Assembly: GCA_902826385.1 (NCBI GenBank)
Contig: CADEEU010000069.1
Coordinates: 1 to 12,419 of the forward strand
Origin: an uncultured Acidobacteriota bacterium
GTDB taxonomy: Bacteria; Acidobacteriota; Blastocatellia; Pyrinomonadales; Pyrinomonadaceae
Direction of reading: 5' to 3'
Length of the DNA: 12,419 nucleotides
Position numbers and translations under genes: made by a program
Notes under the pieces: model-generated
The model's input: only the letters and a program-made list of their open reading frames with translations
What the model was told of the DNA's origin: nothing
The model's database searches: none
Part shown: in pieces, positions 6,020 through 12,419 of the stretch
Layout of the letters: every line of letters begins with the position of its first letter
How positions within the stretch are numbered: position 1 is the first letter of the stretch

Positions 6020-7216
6020 GTGAGATTTCAAAACAAAAACCGCAGATCGAAGATCGCAATAGTTGGCGGCGGCCCGGCGGGGTCGAGTTTGGCTATCAGA
6101 CTCGCGGAGAGAGGTTTTGAAGTCACGCTGGTCGAACGCGAAAAATTTCCGCGGCACAAGCTGTGCGGTGAGTTTATCTCGCCGGAATGCCTGCGGCATT
6201 TCGCCGAGCTTGGAGTTTTGGACGCGATGCTCTCGGCGGGCGGCGAACGGATTTTTGAGACGCGATTTTACGATCAGGCCGGAAGGAGTTTTTCAGTTCC
6301 GAGCAATGTCTTCGACGATCGCGGGTTTGCATTAAGCCTTAGTCGTTCCGAAATGGACAGAATATTGCTTGAGGCGGCCCGCTCTGCGGGCGTCGAAGTT
6401 CTGGAAGGTGCCAAGATTTCGGACGTGACCGTTAACGATGGGAGTGTTATCGGCTTAAAAGCCGCCGGCGAGAGCGACGAAAACAAATTCATTTCCGCTG
6501 ATCTATTTATTGACGCAACCGGCCGCAGCACAGCACTCACAAAGCTTGTCGAAAGAAAGCTTTCGCCGCAAACGCCGCGACCGAACCGCTCAATAGCCGT
6601 CGGATACAAAAACCACTTTCGCGGGATTTCCGTCACACCCGGAACTTGCGAGATATTCGCTTTCCCCGGCGGCTACGGCGGGCTGACAGCGGTGGAGGAC
6701 GGATTGGTGAACCTGTGTTTCCTGATAGATTCCCAAGCCGCCCGTAAGGCGGGCAACGCTGACGATCTGGTTGCCGGAGTGCTTTCTAGAAACAAAGTCG
6801 CGGCCCGCCTGATGAAAGACGCGGTACCGGTTCGGGATTGGCTTGCGGTTTCAATCGGTTCCTTCGGGCAAGCTCCACAGCCGTCCGCGATAAACCTTCT
6901 GACGGTGGGCGACGCGTCCGCGTTCATCGATCCATTTACAGGCAGCGGAATGCTGATGGCGCTGGAAAGTTCGGCCTTGCTTGCCGAGACGGTACGATCA
7001 GAAACTTCGCCCGAAGTATTGAGAGAACGATATCGGCATGATTACGACCGGCTTTTCTCACGCAGGCTCCAGGTGTGCTCGCTGCTAAGGCGTGCGGCGC
7101 ATTTGCCGATGTTCCCAACGCTGGCGGTCTCATTTCTGAATCTTAGTAAGCGGAGCCGAAACTTTCTCGCCGGCTCGACGCGTTCAGCCCGAGGGCCAAG
7201 CCAGGAAACAACCTAA
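6020..7216 (+). CDS. FAD-dependent oxidoreductase, geranylgeranyl-reductase-like
   Basis: This 398-residue flavoprotein belongs to the group-A FAD monooxygenase/geranylgeranyl reductase superfamily. It has an N-terminal Rossmann motif GGGPAGSS (16-23) with Glu40 at the end of the second strand for the FAD ribose. The FPRHKLCGEF segment (43-52) is typical of the reductase subgroup, and VGDASAFIDPFTGSGM (296-311) is the second FAD-binding GD motif. Members saturate isoprenoid chains, hydroxylate or halogenate; the substrate here is not predictable. The start is GTG at 6020: TAA at 6011-6013 closes the frame just upstream, and no other usual start codon precedes the Rossmann motif. There is no Shine-Dalgarno; a TATACT hexamer lies 11 bp ahead. 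It is divergent from the MBL gene and shares an 82-bp promoter region with it. Confidence 0.88.
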   Translation: MRFQNKNRRSKIAIVGGGPAGSSLAIRLAERGFEVTLVEREKFPRHKLCGEFISPECLRHFAELGVLDAMLSAGGERIFETRFYDQAGRSFSVPSNVFDDRGFALSLSRSEMDRILLEAARSAGVEVLEGAKISDVTVNDGSVIGLKAAGESDENKFISADLFIDATGRSTALTKLVERKLSPQTPRPNRSIAVGYKNHFRGISVTPGTCEIFAFPGGYGGLTAVEDGLVNLCFLIDSQAARKAGNADDLVAGVLSRNKVAARLMKDAVPVRDWLAVSIGSFGQAPQPSAINLLTVGDASAFIDPFTGSGMLMALESSALLAETVRSETSPEVLRERYRHDYDRLFSRRLQVCSLLRRAAHLPMFPTLAVSFLNLSKRSRNFLAGSTRSARGPSQETT

Positions 7217-7426
7217 ATCGCCGAAAAAGAAAGGTTTTGCTTGCCTATTCGCTTGATTTAAGCTACAACCTTCAAAGCACATCTATTCAGAGTAAGCTGT
7301 CAGCGACGACATCAGGAAAAATCAAGACATTCTGGTCCGGTTCCGGACATAAATCTACCTTCATTTTCCAGCATCGGTATTTCGCGGACGAAACTCGGTA
7401 AAAAGAAACATTTAGGAGAGATATCA
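7217..7426 (+). promoter_or_regulatory. Leader and promoter region of the receptor gene
   Basis: This 210-bp gap holds no gene. TTGCCT (7241-7246), 17 bp, then TACAAC (7264-7269) is a weak promoter candidate that would give a leader of about 150 nt. A perfect hyphenated palindrome GTCCGG-TT-CCGGAC lies at 7335-7348, about 80 bp before the start, and could be an operator or a small hairpin. No terminator for the upstream oxidoreductase was recognised. Confidence 0.35.
7414..7420 (+). promoter_or_regulatory. Shine-Dalgarno of the receptor gene
   Basis: AGGAGAG lies 6 bp before the ATG at 7427. It is the only strong Shine-Dalgarno sequence in front of any gene in this window, and it fixes the receptor start. 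Confidence 0.85.
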
Positions 7427-10400
7427 ATGAGAGAAGTTACCTCAAGACTCTATCGGATCGGCGTAAGGTTTGCGTGCCTGGCGTTGGTCGCTGCCACATG
7501 TACGTTCGTCGCGGTTGGGCAGGCCCAGTCCACCGCCGCTGACTTAACGGGCACGGTGGTTGATCCGGCCGGGGCGGTCGTGCCCGGAGCAAGCGTTACC
7601 GCCAGGAATCTCGGAACCGGAATATCGCGCTCGACCACGACGGGCGACGACGGTGTCTATAAGCTGATATCTCTGCCGCCGGGCGAGTATGAGGTCACTT
7701 CCGAAGCACCGACATTCAAGAAAGTGGTTATCTCGCCCGTGAAGATCACTGTCGGTCAAAGCGCTGATTTGAAGATCAGTATGGAAGTTGGCGGTCAGGA
7801 CATCGTCGTCAACGTTTCCGGCGACAGCGTTGAGCTGATCGAGCCGACCAAAACCACAATTTCAACCACGATCGACGAAACGCGGATCGAGAATCTGCCG
7901 ATCAACGAACGAAGCGCGACCGGTTTTGCCCTGACGATTTCGACCGTCGGACGCGACAACGGCCGCCCGGTCGGCCCGGCGCCGACATCGGGCCTTAATA
8001 TCGGCGGACAACGCGGCCGCTCGACGCTCGTACAGGTCGATGGTGCGGATTTTACCGATAATTCGATCAACGCTGCCCGCTCGACCGTCTCGCAGGAAGC
8101 CGTTCAGGAATATCAGGTAACGACCAATTCCTATTTGCCCGAATTTGGCCGCGCAACGGGCGGCATCGTGAACGTTGTGACCAAAAGCGGCACCAACGAT
8201 TTCAACGGAAATGTTTTCGGATTTATACGCGATAAAAGTATCCAGGCCAGAAATGCTTTCGCGCCGATCATCGACGGCGACCCCGACAAGAAACCGCCTT
8301 ACACGCGGGTTCAATACGGCTTTACGCTGGGCGGGCCGATCATAAAGGAGCGAACATTTTTCTTCGGTTCATTCGAGCAAAGGCGTCGGCAGGAGTCCGG
8401 TTTTTTTACCGGTGACATAGTGGGAAATGGTACGTCGAGTGTGACGATCCCCGTAATCGCCGGCCTCAATCCGATCGCGCGTACGTTCACGGGACTTACG
8501 CCGGCACAAGCGGCTTACGTGAATGGACTGCTGGCGGCCGGAACAGCACCGGCCGTGTGTACCGCCCGCACTTATGCCTTTTTCGCGTCCAGCGGAACGC
8601 AAACCGCTTTGAACGGATCCAACACTTTGATCAGCCCGAACGACGGCAGCGGCTGTCCGGCAATCTCGCCGATACTTCCGGGCGTTATAGGGCAAAGGTT
8701 CATCCTTTCCGGGGCGCCCGTGCCGCTGACGCGTGACGCGAACGGTGAGCTTGTGGCATTTCGCCCCTTATCCCAGCTTCGACGGATTTTTCCGATCTCT
8801 GAGGCAACCACTTTTTCGTCAATCCGGGTCGATCACCTCGTAGCCGAGGGCCAGCAGTTGACGCTTCGGTTTGGTTACAATCCGGGCAAGGTAAATGGAA
8901 TTCAGGACGAATCACAGAACCAGACTCTCGGCCAAAACGATTATTCGCGGACGGGCATTCAGGACCTGAAGGACACCTCGTTCAGTGCCTCGCTTTCGAG
9001 CGTGCTGCCGGCCAACCTCGTGAATGAGGTTTATTTCAGCTTTGGCCGTCGCGACGCCAAGTTCGATTCGCAAGTGCCGAGCGTGGCCCACCAGATCGCA
9101 GGTACCGGCTTTATCGGATCGAACCCTTTCTCACCGGTCGATCGTGTCGAAAACCGCTATCAGATACGTGACAATGTAACCTGGGCGGTCGGCGATCACC
9201 TTATCAAATTTGGCGGTGACATCAATTTTATCGACGTCAACGCCAGTTTTGAATTGAACTTTCCGGCATTGTTCAATTTCGGCCAGCAAACGGGTGGTTC
9301 GCTCGTGACGGGCTGTGATGCCGCAACGGTTCCGGTCGCACAACGGTGCCCAGCTTTCACGGCAATTCAGACCTACGGCCTCGGTTTCCCAAGCGTGTTT
9401 ATTCAAGGCTTCGGCAACCCGATCAGTTCATTGAAGAACAAGCCGATTGCGTTCTTCGTCCAGGACACGTGGAAGGTACGAAAGAACTTTACATTGAATT
9501 ACGGACTCCGATATGACATTGAGTTGACCGATCAGTTCGCTCCGTCTGCCTTCCGCGATCCGCTGACGGGCATCACGCTAAGCGAGCAGGACGTGCAGAC
9601 CGCTCAGGATGCTCTGAATGTTACACAGGGTTTCCCTCGCGACAAGAATAACTTCGCACCGCGTCTCGGCGGAGCATGGGACGTGTTCAGCGACGGCCGC
9701 ACCATCATTCGGGCGGCTGGCGGCATGTACTTTGATCATCCGTTGCTTGCTGTCGCGTTCAACTCGGACATCGGTGATGGTTCGCAGCAGCAGCAGGCAA
9801 CGCTGTTGCCGATCGGTGGGCCCGACCCTCGTGGGTTGTTCAACGCTTTTCAGGTATTTCATGGGACGGTTTGCGGCGTTCAGGGTTCTGCGGCGGCGCT
9901 CTGCGGGCCATTTGTCACGCCGGGTGTGGCAAGTTCGTCGCAGTACCAGTTCGGTTTTCAACGGTTCAATTCCGCGAATTTCACTGGTTTCGGCCCAATT
10001 CTGCCGTTCACGCTGCATGTTGGTAAAGATTTTCAATATCCGGATGCGTTTCAGGGAAACCTGGGCATAGAGCAGATGATCGGCAAGGACATGTCGGTTT
10101 CCGCGAACTACATAACGGTTCAGGCCCGTCATCTTGCTCATCCTCAGGATGTTAATACTGTTCGGACGGACCGTTTGGTCGGCAATTTTCAGCGTTTCTT
10201 CGGTTTTGGTCCAAGCAGTCTTTCGGCGGCGGCATTTGGCATTACTATACCAACGACCGCGGCAGGAGGCCTCGGGGCGTGCCCGCAATCACCAAATGGG
10301 TGTTTTACCAATGCAGTCGGACGGCAGTTTGCCGTGATCATTCCTGGAATGATTGTTGCCCCTATAACCGGCGGTCTGCCGGATGTAACGCAGAAGGTAG

Positions 10401-11290
10401 TCAACCCGGTAATGGCGAATTATTTTCGCAGGCTCGGGCCGAATTATTTCTTTATTGCTTCGGCTTCGGGCGGCTTGGTGAGCAAGGCGCTTTTTGACAG
10501 TCAGTTGGGCGGAAGCCTGGCAACGGCCGGACCGATTAATCCATATGCTGACGTAAACGCGCAGCTTTCCGATGGCTCCTCGTCTTATAATGCATTGAAT
10601 CTCGAAGTGAAAAAACGCTTTTCGCAGAGTTTCCAGTTCTTTGCCACTTACACTTGGTCGCATTCGATCGACGATTCGTCCGACCTTCAGACGTTGCTAA
10701 AACCCCAGGACAATACGAATTTCCGTGCGGAGCGGGCCAGTTCCTTGTTCGATCAGCGGCATCGTTTCGTCTTTAGCGGCGTGCTTACCTCACCTGACGC
10801 GTGGCGGACTGGAAGCGGTGTTCAGCGGTTCTTTCACGGGTTCACGGTTGCGCCTATCATCGAGTACGGATCGGGCCGTCCGTTCAACATAATCGCGCCA
10901 GGCGACGCAAATGGCGATTTCCAAAGCACCAACGAACGGCCGACCGTTCGCCCGGACGGAACGCTTTGTCAGACGGCGGTCGATCCCAACTGTCTTACCG
11001 GTGTTTTCCCGGCCAACGGCAATCTTGGTCGTAATCTGGGCATAACCCATTCGTTCTTTTCGGTCGATATGCGCGTGTCCCGCCGGATAAGGTTTGGCGA
11101 ACGAATCAGCCTTGACCTGATCGGCGAAGCATTCAACCTGTTCAACCGCTTCAACGAAGCCTCGGCGAATCCGTTCTACACGGTCGTCAACGCTTTCGGC
11201 GAACGCGACGGCAGCGGGCGTTATTTCAGCCAGCCTACGTCGGCATACGACCCGAGGCAGTTCCAGTTCGGCCTTAAGCTGAACTTCTAA
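7427..11290 (+). CDS. Oar-like TonB-dependent outer-membrane receptor
   Basis: This 1287-residue protein is a large outer-membrane barrel. A signal peptide ends near residue 33 (VGQA). A carboxypeptidase-regulatory-like beta-sandwich spans about 38-120 (LTGTVVDPAGAVVPGA, GVYKLISLPPGEYEV). A plug domain spans about 135-255 (LVQVDGADFTDN, RATGGIVNVVTKSGTND). A long barrel follows to a C-terminal Phe (FGLKLNF), the usual recognition end for barrel assembly. This is the Oar-type layout, greatly expanded in Acidobacteriota. Such proteins are thought to take up polymers or act at the surface; the ligand is unknown. The mature chain has ten Cys in five close pairs: 378/410, 630/641, 816/826, 952/959 and 1181/1189. 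No SusD-like partner, TonB or ExbB/D lies nearby. The gene stands alone, with its own Shine-Dalgarno and terminator. Confidence 0.93.
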   Translation: MREVTSRLYRIGVRFACLALVAATCTFVAVGQAQSTAADLTGTVVDPAGAVVPGASVTARNLGTGISRSTTTGDDGVYKLISLPPGEYEVTSEAPTFKKVVISPVKITVGQSADLKISMEVGGQDIVVNVSGDSVELIEPTKTTISTTIDETRIENLPINERSATGFALTISTVGRDNGRPVGPAPTSGLNIGGQRGRSTLVQVDGADFTDNSINAARSTVSQEAVQEYQVTTNSYLPEFGRATGGIVNVVTKSGTNDFNGNVFGFIRDKSIQARNAFAPIIDGDPDKKPPYTRVQYGFTLGGPIIKERTFFFGSFEQRRRQESGFFTGDIVGNGTSSVTIPVIAGLNPIARTFTGLTPAQAAYVNGLLAAGTAPAVCTARTYAFFASSGTQTALNGSNTLISPNDGSGCPAISPILPGVIGQRFILSGAPVPLTRDANGELVAFRPLSQLRRIFPISEATTFSSIRVDHLVAEGQQLTLRFGYNPGKVNGIQDESQNQTLGQNDYSRTGIQDLKDTSFSASLSSVLPANLVNEVYFSFGRRDAKFDSQVPSVAHQIAGTGFIGSNPFSPVDRVENRYQIRDNVTWAVGDHLIKFGGDINFIDVNASFELNFPALFNFGQQTGGSLVTGCDAATVPVAQRCPAFTAIQTYGLGFPSVFIQGFGNPISSLKNKPIAFFVQDTWKVRKNFTLNYGLRYDIELTDQFAPSAFRDPLTGITLSEQDVQTAQDALNVTQGFPRDKNNFAPRLGGAWDVFSDGRTIIRAAGGMYFDHPLLAVAFNSDIGDGSQQQQATLLPIGGPDPRGLFNAFQVFHGTVCGVQGSAAALCGPFVTPGVASSSQYQFGFQRFNSANFTGFGPILPFTLHVGKDFQYPDAFQGNLGIEQMIGKDMSVSANYITVQARHLAHPQDVNTVRTDRLVGNFQRFFGFGPSSLSAAAFGITIPTTAAGGLGACPQSPNGCFTNAVGRQFAVIIPGMIVAPITGGLPDVTQKVVNPVMANYFRRLGPNYFFIASASGGLVSKALFDSQLGGSLATAGPINPYADVNAQLSDGSSSYNALNLEVKKRFSQSFQFFATYTWSHSIDDSSDLQTLLKPQDNTNFRAERASSLFDQRHRFVFSGVLTSPDAWRTGSGVQRFFHGFTVAPIIEYGSGRPFNIIAPGDANGDFQSTNERPTVRPDGTLCQTAVDPNCLTGVFPANGNLGRNLGITHSFFSVDMRVSRRIRFGERISLDLIGEAFNLFNRFNEASANPFYTVVNAFGERDGSGRYFSQPTSAYDPRQFQFGLKLNF

Positions 11291-11315
11291 AAGCTAGTTC
11301 AGTTCATTCTTTCGG

Positions 11316-11355
11316 CCGGTTGGCAATTTACGCCAGCCGGTCGTTTTTGTTTTTG
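11316..11355 (+). terminator. Intrinsic terminator of the receptor gene
   Basis: A 9-bp stem (CCGGTTGGC at 11316-11324 with GCCAGCCGG at 11332-11340, one G-U pair) closes a 7-nt loop. It is followed at once by a T-rich run, TCGTTTTTGTTTTT. It begins 26 bp after the receptor stop codon. This is the clearest Rho-independent terminator in the window. Confidence 0.9.
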
Positions 11356-11375
11356 ATCCGTGCATCGCCGATAAT
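11347..11375 (+). promoter_or_regulatory. Predicted leaderless promoter of queG
   Basis: TTGTTT (11347-11352), a 17-bp spacer and GATAAT (11370-11375, five of six matches to TATAAT) end 6 bp before the GTG start at 11382. The start codon would then be at or near the first base of the mRNA. The -35 lies inside the T-run of the receptor terminator. The -35 match is weak (three of six). Confidence 0.4.
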
Positions 11376-11381
11376 TTTTGT

Positions 11382-12311
11382 GTGACGTTGTTAGAGGACA
11401 AGATCAGACAGAAAGCGAGTGAGATCGGTTTCCAGAAGATCGGCATTGCTCGAGCCGATGTACTTCTTGAAGAAAGCGAACATTTGAAAGAATGGCTCGG
11501 CCGCTGTTATCAGGGCGAAATGGCGTGGATGGCGCGTGAACCGGAAAAACGGGCCGACCCGCGGCTTTTGTTTCCGGGCACTAAGAGCGTTATCGTGGCG
11601 GCGGTCAATTATTTCACGCCGCACAAACACGAAGAAGCCGATAATTCAGGCAAAATTTCCCGATACGCGTGGGGCGACGATTATCACGATATCGTGAAGG
11701 CAAAACTTGTCGAACTGCTGGACTGGATCAAGGCTGAAGCGCCGGGAGCCGACGGCAAAGTTTGTGTCGATACGTCGCCGATCATGGACAAGGCGTGGGC
11801 GGTTCGCGCCGGGCTTGGGTGGTTGGGCAAACATTCGAACGTGATCACGCAGGATTATGGATCATGGGTATTTATTGGCGAGATTCTGCTGGACATCGCG
11901 CTCGCGTACGACGGTGAGATCATTCCCGATCACTGCGGTACATGCACGATGTGCCTGGACGCATGCCCGACCTCAGCGATCGTCGAGCCGTATGTGGTCG
12001 ATTCACGTAAATGCATTTCTTACGCGACGATCGAGTTGCGGGATGAAGAACTGCCCGTTGGGATTGTAGAGAACCTGAACGGCTGGCTCTACGGCTGCGA
12101 CATCTGTCAGGATGTGTGCCCCTGGAACAGGTTCGAAAAACCATCGGACGAAGCCGCGTTCGAGCCGCGAAATAGTGAAACCTCGCTTGATATTGAAAAG
12201 GTAGCGTCGATGGAGCACGAACAGTACGCCGAACGTTTCAGGCGTTCCGCGATCAAGCGGACTAAGGTGACCGGATTGAAACGCAATGCGGCTGCATTAA
12301 AAAACTATTAA
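11382..12311 (+). CDS. queG: Epoxyqueuosine reductase, short form
   Basis: QueG reduces epoxyqueuosine to queuosine in tRNA, the last step of queuosine synthesis, using cobalamin and two [4Fe-4S] clusters. The 309-residue product has the family's VDTSPIMDKAWAVRAGLGW.GK stretch (129-150) around the cobalamin and active site. It has ferredoxin cysteines C185, C188, C191 and C195 (CGTCTMCLDAC), then C211 and CDICQDVC (C239, C242, C246), eight in all. The chain ends shortly after FRRSAIKRTKVTGLKRN, so it lacks the HEAT-like C-terminal region of the 379-residue E. coli enzyme; short forms of about 310 residues are known. The start is GTG at 11382 with no Shine-Dalgarno. A TTG at 11388 is a less likely alternative. 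No other queuosine gene is in view. Confidence 0.93.
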   Translation: MTLLEDKIRQKASEIGFQKIGIARADVLLEESEHLKEWLGRCYQGEMAWMAREPEKRADPRLLFPGTKSVIVAAVNYFTPHKHEEADNSGKISRYAWGDDYHDIVKAKLVELLDWIKAEAPGADGKVCVDTSPIMDKAWAVRAGLGWLGKHSNVITQDYGSWVFIGEILLDIALAYDGEIIPDHCGTCTMCLDACPTSAIVEPYVVDSRKCISYATIELRDEELPVGIVENLNGWLYGCDICQDVCPWNRFEKPSDEAAFEPRNSETSLDIEKVASMEHEQYAERFRRSAIKRTKVTGLKRNAAALKNY

Positions 12312-12419
12312 CGAAGGCGCCAAAACTAATAACATCTTCCGCAACGAATTCTTTTGTCATAGAGTTGATAGTTGGTAGTTATTAGTTGATAGTTATTTTA
12401 TGCCGCTTCGCGACGGACA
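12312..12419. other. Right-edge intergenic DNA
   Basis: No gene is recognised in these last 108 bases. They hold the tandem heptamer block at 12363-12397. No hairpin plus T-run that would end queG transcription was found. Confidence 0.5.
12363..12397. repeat. Five tandem AGTTNNT heptamers
   Basis: The block reads AGTTGAT, AGTTGGT, AGTTATT, AGTTGAT, AGTTATT: five head-to-tail 7-bp units with no gaps, sharing AGTT at positions 1-4 and T at position 7. It resembles the short tandemly repeated heptanucleotide sequences described in cyanobacteria, but no relation is implied. Copy number may vary between strains. Confidence 0.75.

Noticed and set aside
9578..10288. Open frame of 236 codons on the minus strand
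   Set aside because: It lies wholly inside the receptor gene on the other strand. The composition is Arg-rich and no motif is seen.
1..12419. tRNA, rRNA, riboswitch, insertion sequence or CRISPR array
   Set aside because: None was recognised by eye on either strand. In particular, no cobalamin riboswitch was seen near queG and no transposase frame near the palindromic repeat.

Overview
The window (about 55% G+C by eye) looks like chromosomal DNA of an Acidobacteriota member, most likely near the Blastocatellia. That placement is inference. It rests on a large Oar-like outer-membrane receptor with an N-terminal carboxypeptidase-regulatory domain, a secreted M28 peptidase fused to a PDZ domain, a secreted TolB-like propeller, and protein-poor gaps filled with short simple repeats. 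No phage, transposase, CRISPR, rRNA or tRNA was recognised.

Layout. Four minus-strand genes fill the left third. In transcription order they are a secreted six-blade TolB-like propeller (2951-3994), a secreted M28 metallopeptidase with PA and PDZ domains (929-2878), a CusF-like copper-binding lipoprotein only 8 bp downstream (558-920), and, after a repeat-bearing gap, the 5' part of dapF (1-301, running off the left edge). Divergent from the propeller is a soluble di-iron acyl-ACP desaturase (4132-5013). Its 3' end overlaps by 36 bp the 3' end of a convergent MBL-fold hydrolase with a C-terminal winged-helix-like region (4978-5937). Divergent from that is an FAD-dependent geranylgeranyl-reductase-like oxidoreductase (6020-7216). 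Then come the 1287-residue Oar/TonB-dependent-receptor-like protein (7427-11290), a clear intrinsic terminator, and a short-form epoxyqueuosine reductase queG (11382-12311). The right edge holds a tandem heptamer repeat.

How the genes relate. Only the M28 peptidase and CusF-like lipoprotein pair looks like a tight operon. The propeller, peptidase, lipoprotein and receptor are all envelope or exported proteins. dapF (lysine and peptidoglycan precursor), the desaturase (fatty acids) and queG (tRNA queuosine) are housekeeping. I see no coherent new multi-gene system.

The points most worth a second look are a Ser where DapF normally has a catalytic Cys; the near absence of Shine-Dalgarno sequences (only the receptor has one), with promoter-like hexamers so close to two starts that leaderless mRNAs are plausible; a long palindromic intergenic repeat and other short repeats at gene borders; and ten cysteines in the mature receptor arranged as five close pairs.
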